This document shows, piece after piece, positions 25,364 to 32,640 of a DNA stretch of 43,558 bases (within the stretch, counting starts at the first letter, position 1; each line of letters begins with the position of its first letter). The stretch is taken from NCBI RefSeq assembly GCF_029265695.1, contig NZ_JAJUHW010000024.1:1-43558 (forward strand), written 5' to 3'. The notes below the pieces were generated by a model. It saw only the letters and a program-made list of their open reading frames with translations. It did not search any database and had not been told where the DNA came from. Source of the stretch: Gracilinema caldarium. GTDB taxonomy: Bacteria; Spirochaetota; Spirochaetia; Treponematales; Breznakiellaceae. The translations under genes and the position numbers were made by a program.

Positions 25364-26001
25364 TACCTGTTCTCCTTTTGAGCATAATAATTCACAAACA
25401 TTGCTCTAAAGATACGGTAAAACCCCACGACAAATCCGAGGAGTATCAATCCACCACCGGTAGTAGCAAATATTCTTACCGACATATCTGCAGCAATTTC
25501 TGAAGTTAAAATTGCTGTAATACCTTCTTTGGTTGGCAAACTAATCGATCCAAAACCAAGGGGTTCACGAATCAAAGAAAGTAGGAGCATGATACCTGAG
25601 AGCACCAGGGCACGAATGATGACCTGATTCAGTGTATCTTTGAACGATTTTTCGGTATTTTTTTCTTCCAGTTCTGAAAATATATAAACAACCGGAACAA
25701 GGGAGAGGGGAAACAAAAGTTCATGAAATAAGAGCGGAGAAAACAAATTTACCAGAAAACCAAAAAGAAAGGACCAGAAGCTGCTGATTAACACAGAGAT
25801 AATTGTCTTGTATGTTTTTGGAATCCATAGATCTGCCGCAAGACAGGTTAAACTTGAAAGTAAATAGGTCCAAATAAGAGCGAGGGTCCCTATAATAGCT
25901 ATAGAAAAACGGGTAGAAGAAACGAGCAGGAACGGAACATATGAAAAATCTGCTAAAGGAGATCGGGTTCCCCAAAAAGGATGAGATTCTAAACGATCCA
26001 T
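25363..26001 (-). CDS. rnfE: RnfE-like membrane subunit lacking iron-sulfur cysteines
   Basis: A 212-residue polytopic membrane protein with about six helices in the RnfE position. Recognisable family features are the central ALVLSGIMLLLSLIREPLGFG (compare the GSLREIIGxG region) and the C-terminal GGGLILLGFVVGFYR. The two stretches that carry cluster cysteines in other RnfE proteins (QLLGLCPLLAVT and IVTNCIVVG) correspond here to LADFSYVPFLLVSS and SLVPVVYIFSE, both without cysteine. The single cysteine (C53) lies elsewhere. The start codon directly abuts the stop of the preceding gene (TAAATG). Confidence 0.75.
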   Translation of the reverse strand: MDRLESHPFWGTRSPLADFSYVPFLLVSSTRFSIAIIGTLALIWTYLLSSLTCLAADLWIPKTYKTIISVLISSFWSFLFGFLVNLFSPLLFHELLFPLSLVPVVYIFSELEEKNTEKSFKDTLNQVIIRALVLSGIMLLLSLIREPLGFGSISLPTKEGITAILTSEIAADMSVRIFATTGGGLILLGFVVGFYRIFRAMFVNYYAQKENR

Positions 26002-26433
26002 TTATTTGCTCCTTTGCTCTGTTAAAAGAGGGTTAGAAATCCATAAATTTACATAAAAATCCATCATCCCATTAGATATACGATGATTAATAAAACGAGA
26101 GTTCATACTCGCAGGATAGAGCGCATCAATATTATTTTTATCATTGATGAAAGCTAAATTAAGAGATAAACCATAGGGTGTGTATATTGGAAAAAGTAAG
26201 ACCCTTCGATTGTTCTTATTGCCCGAAAACAATACTGTCTGGGAAGTCATATCAATAGTGTTTTTTACTATTTCCTTAGTTTCTTGTTTATTGAGTTCCG
26301 CATTACAGGCAGCAACCAGAGCAGTGCTGCGGACCGTCCCTGTAAACCTAACAAGGGACCATGATAAACTTAATAAAACAAGAATCCATACCAACAATAT
26401 CACTATATCCTGAAATAATTGTTTCATGCTCAT
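26002..26433 (-). CDS. Small single-helix protein in the rnfG position
   Basis: This 143-residue protein has one N-terminal membrane helix (about residues 8-29) and a short extracytoplasmic part. It occupies the place of rnfG between rnfD and rnfE, overlaps rnfD by four bases (ATGA) and abuts rnfE. RnfG proteins are usually around 200 residues and carry a C-terminal SGAT motif that bears covalent FMN. No SGA[ST] motif occurs here, and the FMN-binding domain is not recognisable. It could be a strongly reduced RnfG that keeps only a structural role, or an unrelated replacement. I give no gene symbol because the assignment rests on position and topology alone. Confidence 0.6.
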   Translation of the reverse strand: MSMKQLFQDIVILLVWILVLLSLSWSLVRFTGTVRSTALVAACNAELNKQETKEIVKNTIDMTSQTVLFSGNKNNRRVLLFPIYTPYGLSLNLAFINDKNNIDALYPASMNSRFINHRISNGMMDFYVNLWISNPLLTEQRSK

Positions 26434-27479
26434 CTCCGGTTAGTGTATAAAAACTTTATTTCAAGATGACGAATAGCTGGGACAAGGGCATTGGCAACCA
26501 TAATCCCATAGAGTGCGCCAAAAGGAGCGCCGCCAAAAAAACGAAACAAAAATCCGAGAATTGCAGCTATTGCGGCTGTAAGAATACCCGCCTGATATGA
26601 TTTCGTTCCGGTAGCAGGATCTGCTGCAAGGATAAAGGCAGACAAAATAATGCCGCCATTCAAAAGAGCAAAGAGCATATCACCATTGCCAAAGGCACCG
26701 CCGAATGGGATAGCCCCAAACAGGCGGACGAGCAATACATATACACCTATATAAACAGCCGGAATAATGGGCTTATTGATCCGGGTTGCGGTTATGATAA
26801 TCGTGCCAATAATTAAAAATCCGATCCCTCTATCAGCGATAATTCCCGGACCGGTAAATGCAAAGAAGTCCAAATATCCTGCAGGAAGCTCCGCATTTAT
26901 TCGAGAAAAAAGAACATTATTAAACAAATTGGTTAAAAAACTATCCTGTGTGCTGACTTTATAGCCAGCTATTTTTAATATTGCAAGCGGAGATCCAGAT
27001 GGATCAATGAGCCCCCGCTCTACAGCCTGATATAACCGCTGCAAGGCTGAACCATCCAGGGCCTGTTCAAAATTAGGAGGCCAAGAAAGGGATGCAAAAA
27101 GCCATCCACCCAATGCGGGATTCAACCAGTTTGACCCAAGCCCTCCATAAGCATGTTTTACAATACCTATGGCAAAGAGGGCGCTTAAAACCGCAATAAC
27201 CGGATGCACCGAATTAGGGAGCAAAAGGGTCAATACTAGCGCGGTGGTAACTGCGCTCCCGTCATGGAGCGTGAAATTGCCGCGGGCACCATTTATTGCC
27301 AGTTCCATCAGGATTGCAGCAAGAAGGGCTGAAACAGCAATCAGGAGACTATACCAATTATCACTTATGGCCGATTGCAGTATGACCAATCCGGCCATTG
27401 ACGACACGAGCCACATTCTTTGGCTTGTAGAATCAGTGATATGAATCAAAGGCTTGCGGGCAACATGAATGGAGTTCAT
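26430..27479 (-). CDS. rnfD: RnfD-like membrane subunit with altered flavinylation site
   Basis: A 349-residue protein of the RnfD/NqrB family with about nine to ten helices. Family stretches include ALVLTLLLPNSVHPVIA, AIGIVKHAYGGLGSNWLNPALGGWLF (the KxxFGGxGxNxFNPA-type loop) and the C-terminal ILAADPATGTKSYQAGILTAAIAAILGFLFR, all cited in part. Covalent FMN in RnfD attaches to threonine in DxxSGATPLA. Here the aligned segment is DPSGSPLA (residues 159-166), shorter by a residue or two and with serine in place of alanine-threonine. Flavinylation by an ApbE-type enzyme is therefore uncertain but not excluded. It lies 5 bases after rnfC. Confidence 0.85.
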   Translation of the reverse strand: MNSIHVARKPLIHITDSTSQRMWLVSSMAGLVILQSAISDNWYSLLIAVSALLAAILMELAINGARGNFTLHDGSAVTTALVLTLLLPNSVHPVIAVLSALFAIGIVKHAYGGLGSNWLNPALGGWLFASLSWPPNFEQALDGSALQRLYQAVERGLIDPSGSPLAILKIAGYKVSTQDSFLTNLFNNVLFSRINAELPAGYLDFFAFTGPGIIADRGIGFLIIGTIIITATRINKPIIPAVYIGVYVLLVRLFGAIPFGGAFGNGDMLFALLNGGIILSAFILAADPATGTKSYQAGILTAAIAAILGFLFRFFGGAPFGALYGIMVANALVPAIRHLEIKFLYTNRR

Positions 27480-27484
27480 AGGAT

Positions 27485-28792
27485 CTACTTTTTTCCTCTT
27501 TTTATAGAAACCCTAATTGTCGAACTTAAGGGCAACCGGGATGGACAAACCACTTCGCAGCATCCGCAACCGTGACAACTGTTGGCTCGATGGGCCAATG
27601 CTTCAGCATCACGTTCTAGCAATGCCAATTTAAATAAGTATTCCGGATCGAGCCCGACCGGACAAACAGAACGGCATTCACCGCAGTTGGTACAATCATG
27701 GATAATTTCACCGCCAATTTGGTCTTCTGTAAGGGCCACAACCGCAATGGTAGTCTTTGTAACCGGTTCATCCAGGTCCTGCACAGCCATTCCTTTAAGA
27801 GGCGAACCGGTTGCAATTTTCTTGGGCTGTACAAGGAAACCACCGCATTGGGATATCACATCCCCAATTCTGGTTCCAATACGAACCCGGAGCACCTGCG
27901 GATGTTTTATGGAACCGCCGCCGACGGCCACATACCGCTCAAGAATGGGCTTATTCTGAACGACCGCATCAAAAACTGCGGCTAAGGTTGCAGGGCCGCA
28001 AATACACCAGGAACCGAGGTCTATATTTTCGTTCTTCTGATAACTTTTAAGGACCGTTTCAAGTTCCCGCCGGTTCCTTTGGGGATATCGGGATCCGGTA
28101 ACAATGAGCTTTATCTGTATTCCCAGTTCTACAGACCTAATTCTAATTCGCTCCGCAAGCTCCATCTCCTGGTTCGATACTGCAAACACAATATGGGTTG
28201 CACTTGCGGCCTTTGCTGCAATGGAAGCACCAATTAATATTTCATCAAGCCGTTCCAAAGATAGCACATAATCTGCTACGAGCCAGGGATCATCAAATAT
28301 CATCCGCACCACAAGACTGACAGTTTTTGACTGGTTAGCAGCATCCCGGATTATTTCTATAAAGGGCCGGCCAGGTTCTTCCATCTCAACAATGCCCTTT
28401 TCTGATAAAATCCGCTGCAGATCGAAACCAGATAGGCCTTGCCAGATAAAATTTTCCTTTTTTTTCCCTAGTTTATCAAAGGAACCTTCGAGCCGTATTA
28501 AAAAACCTTTAGTTGATCTACCATCAGCCAGTTTCCAAGAAACAATCTTAACGACAGTTCCCGGAATTGAAGCGTGTATATTCGCGGATCCGAGACCATA
28601 ACCGCGGCCAATGAGCATGCCCTCACGGACTTGGCTACCGGCCTCTACAAGGGGCACGGCTTCCGCACCGGGATGCTGGATCAACGGTATTAATGCAAGA
28701 GTAGGAAGATATGCAATCCTACTGGCTTGAACCGGAGGAACCGTAAGGTCCTCTAATTCAAGGCCCCCCTTAGGAAACTGGTAAATTTTCAT
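27485..28792 (-). CDS. rnfC: RnfC-like iron-sulfur subunit
   Basis: A 435-residue peripheral subunit with the RnfC barrel-sandwich start (PKGGLELEDLTVPP, IHASIPGTVVKI), a Rossmann-like middle and a C-terminal ferredoxin part. Two complete 4Fe-4S motifs are present: C367, C370, C373, C377 and C406, C409, C412, C416. An SLBB-like stretch (RVRIGTRIGDVISQCGG) precedes them. The usual YPxGGxKQL loop of the nucleotide/flavin domain is RYPQRNRREL here (235-244), with the glycine pair lost. NADH or FMN binding may therefore be altered. The start overlaps the upstream membrane gene in an ATGA. Of all subunits in this cluster, this one keeps the clearest redox centres. Confidence 0.9.
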   Translation of the reverse strand: MKIYQFPKGGLELEDLTVPPVQASRIAYLPTLALIPLIQHPGAEAVPLVEAGSQVREGMLIGRGYGLGSANIHASIPGTVVKIVSWKLADGRSTKGFLIRLEGSFDKLGKKKENFIWQGLSGFDLQRILSEKGIVEMEEPGRPFIEIIRDAANQSKTVSLVVRMIFDDPWLVADYVLSLERLDEILIGASIAAKAASATHIVFAVSNQEMELAERIRIRSVELGIQIKLIVTGSRYPQRNRRELETVLKSYQKNENIDLGSWCICGPATLAAVFDAVVQNKPILERYVAVGGGSIKHPQVLRVRIGTRIGDVISQCGGFLVQPKKIATGSPLKGMAVQDLDEPVTKTTIAVVALTEDQIGGEIIHDCTNCGECRSVCPVGLDPEYLFKLALLERDAEALAHRANSCHGCGCCEVVCPSRLPLSSTIRVSIKRGKK

Positions 28793-30204
28793 GCTGCAAT
28801 CCGTTTATCTAAATATCCAGATTTATATAGGGCTAACAATTGACCATGCGACGCACGGAATAATATAAAAAGAATTCCACTAATAAATATCACAAGATAT
28901 AGCCCTTGTCCTATAGAATGGGAACGAATAATTGGAGCATTTCCCGAGAGAAGAAGGGATTCTAAAGGGGGCAGTGAAAGGGTTTGGTAAACATTATCAA
29001 TGGCAACTTCATGAGTCTTAGCTGAAATAAGCCCGTCTGCATCCAGCACATAGGTGTAATAACCGCCATTATTCGAACTATCAGGATACAGTGAATCTAT
29101 GGAAAAACGATATTGCCTTTCCATATGGGCTTGATAGTTATCAAAAGAAAGCGGGATAAGATTTGCATCGGTTTTACCTGAAACGCTTTTTGAGCCCTGT
29201 ATCAGGATCGAAAGCACAAAAAACGCCGCCGCACAACTTACAAAGGGCAGTAAAACCCTCAATGGTTCGGCAAAACTTTTAACCGATCGAATCAATTGTA
29301 TTGGAAGAAAAAAACGATGTTCAATTTTTGATGCGGATTCAAAATAAAGAAGAGAAAATAACGTGTCAGTAGATATCAGCACCACAAGGCCTGCAAGGGC
29401 TATTGTCCATGGAATGGTAAGCACAAAACAGCTTAATACATAGAGAATTAAAAAAATTAAACCGTTTATCAGGTCTGTTTTGTACCAATGAAAAAAGGCA
29501 GGAACATGAACCGGTTCTTTTTTATATAATCGGAACATAAAATCCTGCATAGATTGCTCAAGTGCGGTTTTCATAGCTATCAACAAACCGGCCGCAACCA
29601 AACCGCCAAAGCCTGCATTTAGAAATACCAGCATCGTTGGTAATGCTGTCACTATATGTGTCTTCCTGCGGGAAATCAGGGCAAAATAGATTAAAATACC
29701 GGCAAAAACAAGGCCATTTAACCACCAGGGCAACTGAACCTGATTTGATCCAGATACCTGAATAGTTGGCCCATATTCTGAAAGGCTTTTTTCTATTTTA
29801 CGGATAAGAGTATCCATTCTTGTCCAAGGAGAATAGAACGAAAGGGGAATAAAAAAGCGACGTTGACCGCCAGAAACAAAAACGTTTTTTAGCTTATCAA
29901 CATAGCCATCGTTTCGCGGGTCAAGGGGTTCAATATATTTATCAAATTCCTTAAGCGGAATTGAACGGGGCTTTTCAAAATCATCAATGTAAACAAATTG
30001 GGTTGACTCAGATACAACAGGAGACAAATTGAGTTTATCTAGCCGTTCAAAAACCAGCTGTTCTTCAACGTTATCCGGCAGGCTCAATACCAGCAATGCA
30101 GCATTTTTTGTATTGCTGCTACTTTTAAAGCTATACCCAATAAAACCGGCAACACCCAGCATCCAAAGAATGGTATAAAACCATAGGATTCGGCGGCGTT
30201 TCAT
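28789..30204 (-). CDS. Unknown multi-helix membrane protein in the rnf operon
   Basis: I do not recognise this 471-residue protein. It has an N-terminal helix (about residues 8-25), a periplasmic region of roughly 130 residues with alternating strands and helices (VEEQLVFERLDKLNLSPVV; QRRFFIPLSFYSPW), then five or more helices between about 160 and 340. A second extracytoplasmic part follows (YRFSIDSLYPDSSNNGGYYTYVLD), then a final helix (about 430-448) and a basic cytoplasmic tail. GGGGGAG precedes the ATG. It sits 11 bases after the PAP2-like gene and overlaps rnfC by four bases, so it is translated with the Rnf subunits and may belong to that complex. No cofactor motif is visible. Confidence 0.7.
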   Translation of the reverse strand: MKRRRILWFYTILWMLGVAGFIGYSFKSSSNTKNAALLVLSLPDNVEEQLVFERLDKLNLSPVVSESTQFVYIDDFEKPRSIPLKEFDKYIEPLDPRNDGYVDKLKNVFVSGGQRRFFIPLSFYSPWTRMDTLIRKIEKSLSEYGPTIQVSGSNQVQLPWWLNGLVFAGILIYFALISRRKTHIVTALPTMLVFLNAGFGGLVAAGLLIAMKTALEQSMQDFMFRLYKKEPVHVPAFFHWYKTDLINGLIFLILYVLSCFVLTIPWTIALAGLVVLISTDTLFSLLYFESASKIEHRFFLPIQLIRSVKSFAEPLRVLLPFVSCAAAFFVLSILIQGSKSVSGKTDANLIPLSFDNYQAHMERQYRFSIDSLYPDSSNNGGYYTYVLDADGLISAKTHEVAIDNVYQTLSLPPLESLLLSGNAPIIRSHSIGQGLYLVIFISGILFILFRASHGQLLALYKSGYLDKRIAA

Positions 30205-30215
30205 AGCATCTCCCC

Positions 30216-30704
30216 CTACAGGAGGGCAAAAGCAGCCGCAATCAGGATACCCAAAAGAGCGCCAACGAGAACTTCAAGAGGTGCGTGTCCCTGAATTTCC
30301 TTAACCTGATGATAGGGCACATTCAGCCGGTCTGAAACCTCTTTCCCAAGCAAATTGAGAGCCCGGGCCTGAAGTCCTGCGGATCTGCGCACACCCATAG
30401 AATCCCGAATCACGATAAGTGCAAGACAGAGGGTAACAATAAAGATAGTGGATCCCAGGCCTTCTTTAAAACCCACCGAGGTAGCAAGGGCAGTTACAAG
30501 GGATGAGTGGCTGGATGGCATCCCCCCTGTTTTCCAGAGCAATGTAGAGACAATTTCCTTTGCGGACTTTTTCGTACTTTTAAGCAACACAATGACGGCT
30601 TTCAGCAACTGCGCAAAAATAAGACTGGTTACGGCTGAAAGAAATACAGGGTTTTCAATGAAAGCCGAAAAATCTTTAGAACGTAACGGAATTAATGAAA
30701 CCAT
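30216..30704 (-). CDS. Divergent PAP2 family (DUF212) membrane protein
   Basis: Starting at the ATG at 30704 (162 residues), the protein has four to five membrane helices and the divergent PAP2 signatures TGGMPSSHSSLVTAL, VIRDSMGVRRSAGLQA and EIQGHAPLEVLVGALLG. In true PAP2 enzymes the SSH and the later histidine form the phosphatase centre. For the DUF212 branch the activity and substrate are not established. An in-frame upstream codon at 30764 is possible but would run across the promoter and the divergent gene's control region. This is the first gene of the rnf transcript. Confidence 0.85.
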   Translation of the reverse strand: MVSLIPLRSKDFSAFIENPVFLSAVTSLIFAQLLKAVIVLLKSTKKSAKEIVSTLLWKTGGMPSSHSSLVTALATSVGFKEGLGSTIFIVTLCLALIVIRDSMGVRRSAGLQARALNLLGKEVSDRLNVPYHQVKEIQGHAPLEVLVGALLGILIAAAFALL

Positions 30705-30710
30705 TGCCTT

Positions 30711-30739
30711 ACAATCCCCTATGTGGGCTCTTTTGTCAA
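30711..30739 (-). promoter_or_regulatory. Promoter for the PAP2-rnf operon, predicted leaderless
   Basis: Minus-strand TTGACA (30734-30739), 17 bases, GATTGT (30711-30716), then six bases to the ATG at 30704. The -35 is perfect. The -10 is imperfect but keeps the key second and last bases. The heptamer is shared with the divergent promoter. Confidence 0.6.
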
Positions 30740-30759
30740 GAACCAGCTTCTGATAGAAT
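30733..30759 (+). promoter_or_regulatory. Candidate promoter for the RluA-like gene
   Basis: Plus-strand TTGTCA (30733-30738) overlaps the opposite -35 by five bases. TAGAAT (30754-30759) follows after a short 15-base spacer and ends seven bases before the ATG at 30767. There is no Shine-Dalgarno sequence. Confidence 0.5.
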
Positions 30760-30766
30760 ACCATAT

Positions 30767-31762
30767 ATGGCCTATACTGCGCAAATCACCCCCGATGACC
30801 AAAACAGGCGGCTGGATCGCATTTTGCGGAAAGCATTTCCCAGCCTGCCCTTATCGGCAATTCATAAAATGATTAGAAAAGGCCAGGTTCATATTGATGG
30901 AAAGCCGGTTTCTGCGTCCTTTAAGCCCCAAGCAGGTTCGGTGCTCGAAATTCAGGTCTTGGATATTGCTCAGAAAGAGAATACAGCTCCAAGACAGCAG
31001 AAAGAACGGGGTCTATCCCTTTCGATACTATTCGAAAATGAAGCGCTCTTGTGCATCAACAAAAAACGGGGCATCCCGGTGCATGGGAAAAAGAGCGTAG
31101 ATGAGGCAGTACAGGCATATTTGATACCCAAACTACCGCTTTCCCTCTCATTCAAACCGGGGCCCTTGCATCGGATCGACCAAGGGACAAGCGGAATCTT
31201 GTTCTTTTCCAAAAACATCCGCGGGGCCCAAGCCTTTAGTGAAGGGCTTCGGGAACATCGCTTTGCAAAATGGTACCTGGCGGTCCTCCAGGGCCATATT
31301 ACCGAAGCGGCCCAATGGGATGATGTAATCCTGCGAAATCGGGAACAGGGTTTAAGTCATATTGATAAAGATGCAATGGAAGGGAAAAGAGCAACGACCA
31401 CAATGTATCCCATTTTACACAATAGAGATTCCCATACTGCGGCGACACTGGTATGCATCAAACTGGGGACAGGACGGACCCATCAGATTAGGGTGCAAGC
31501 GGCACATCATGGTTCTCCGCTCCTTGGTGATATAAAATATGGCGCAAAGAAACAGCCCTTTCCATGGCTACTTCATGCCTATGAAATGGATGGGCTCGAT
31601 ACATTAAACCTTTCAATACCAGCGGATCTCCGGGCACCGCTCTGGCCAGATCAGCTCGCCCTGCTGCAGCGTCTCTTTCCTGCAAAGGAACAGCATCTTT
31701 TTTTTCAAAGACTAGAGCAAACCCCTCCCCTTTTATCGCTCCTTGATGCTATAATTACCTAA
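30767..31762 (+). CDS. RluA-family 23S rRNA/tRNA pseudouridine synthase
   Basis: The ATG at 30767 gives 331 residues beginning directly before the N-terminal S4 RNA-binding domain (NRRLDRILRKAFPSLPLSAI, RKGQVHIDGKPV). An earlier in-frame start at 30695 would overlap the divergent gene and is unlikely. The catalytic motif HRIDQGTSG (135-143, D138 as nucleophile) and the later GRTHQIRVQAAHHGSPLLGD are diagnostic of the RluA/RluC/RluD branch, which converts uridine to pseudouridine. Which RNA site is modified cannot be told from sequence alone. The last codons contain the extended -10 of the next gene, and the stop shares one base with its ATG. Confidence 0.92.
   Translation: MAYTAQITPDDQNRRLDRILRKAFPSLPLSAIHKMIRKGQVHIDGKPVSASFKPQAGSVLEIQVLDIAQKENTAPRQQKERGLSLSILFENEALLCINKKRGIPVHGKKSVDEAVQAYLIPKLPLSLSFKPGPLHRIDQGTSGILFFSKNIRGAQAFSEGLREHRFAKWYLAVLQGHITEAAQWDDVILRNREQGLSHIDKDAMEGKRATTTMYPILHNRDSHTAATLVCIKLGTGRTHQIRVQAAHHGSPLLGDIKYGAKKQPFPWLLHAYEMDGLDTLNLSIPADLRAPLWPDQLALLQRLFPAKEQHLFFQRLEQTPPLLSLLDAIIT
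31747..31755 (+). promoter_or_regulatory. Extended -10 promoter inside the RluA-like gene end
   Basis: TGCTATAAT is a perfect extended -10 (TGn plus TATAAT) ending six bases before the ATG at 31762. It lies within the last codons of the upstream gene. No -35 is evident, as is usual for extended -10 promoters. No ribosome binding site precedes the ATG. Confidence 0.55.
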
Positions 31763-32628
31763 TGTTTCGTGTACTGAGTGATTTATTTTGGTTCTTCAAA
31801 GGTGTAAAAGTGTATGCCCTGGTAGGCGAGAGCGGTACAGGCAAGAGTTTCCGTGCCAAGCTGGTAGCCCAAAAATACGGAATAGATTTAATTATCGATG
31901 ACGGCCTTTTGATCCGGGACAACCGGATCCTGGCGGGACATTCTGCAAAAAAGGAAAAAACCTTTCTGGCTGCGGTAAAGGTAGCCCTCTTCGATGATAA
32001 AGCCCATCGGGACGAGGTAGCCCGAAAGCTGCAAACTGAGAAATTTAAAAAAATACTCATTCTCGGTACATCCATTAAAATGGTGAATAAAATTGCAGCC
32101 CGCCTGCAGCTTTCTCAGCCATCTAAAATCATCAAAATAGAAGACATCGCAACTCAGGAAGAAATAGAAAAGGCGATCCGGACCAGAAAAATTGAAGGGA
32201 AGCATGTAATTCCGGTTCCCTCCATCGAAGTAAAACGGAACTATCCGAATATTTTCTATGATGCCATCCGGGTCTTTCTAAAACGGGGCGTCCTGCCGCC
32301 GGTTGGAACAAGCACCAAGGTTCACGAAAAATCGGTGGTACGGCCTGAATATTCCAAACGGGGCAAGGTTATCATTTCTGAAGCAGCCCTGAGCCAGATG
32401 GTAATTCATTGTGTTGATGAATTTAACCCCAGCATCAGAATTAAAAAGATTGTGGTCAAGGAGGACGGACAGGGCTATCGGCTCGTGATTACGATCGATG
32501 TACCCTACGGAACCCAGCTTGCAGGCAACATTCACGAGTTACAGCAGTACCTTATTGATAACATTGAGCGGTATACGGGTATACTTATTGAAGAGGTCAA
32601 TATTATAATTGACAAAATCACCCAATAA
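31762..32628 (+). CDS. P-loop NTPase fused to an Asp23/Gls24-like domain
   Basis: This 288-residue protein joins two domains. The N-terminal part has a Walker A motif GESGTGKS (22-29) after a strand VYALV, a short segment DLIIDDGLLI and a later strand KILILGTSIKMV, consistent with a small P-loop NTPase, and lacks a signal peptide. After a linker (about 165-195), the C-terminal 90 residues (RGKVIISEAALSQMVIHCV, RLVITIDVPYGTQL, ELQQYLIDNIERYTGILIEEVNIII) match the alternating pattern of the Asp23/Gls24 (DUF322) alkaline-shock family. Asp23 proteins in Firmicutes are small and membrane-associated and have no NTPase. The gene starts in a TAATG overlap and is followed after 12 bases by the peptidase-MA-like gene. 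Confidence 0.8.
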   Translation: MFRVLSDLFWFFKGVKVYALVGESGTGKSFRAKLVAQKYGIDLIIDDGLLIRDNRILAGHSAKKEKTFLAAVKVALFDDKAHRDEVARKLQTEKFKKILILGTSIKMVNKIAARLQLSQPSKIIKIEDIATQEEIEKAIRTRKIEGKHVIPVPSIEVKRNYPNIFYDAIRVFLKRGVLPPVGTSTKVHEKSVVRPEYSKRGKVIISEAALSQMVIHCVDEFNPSIRIKKIVVKEDGQGYRLVITIDVPYGTQLAGNIHELQQYLIDNIERYTGILIEEVNIIIDKITQ

Positions 32629-32640
32629 ACGGAGGTAATC

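Noticed and set aside
30705-30764. Upstream in-frame start at 30764 for the PAP2-like gene
   Set aside because: It would add 20 poorly conserved residues and run through the promoter boxes and the divergent gene's control region. The internal ATG at 30704 fits both the family length and the promoter.
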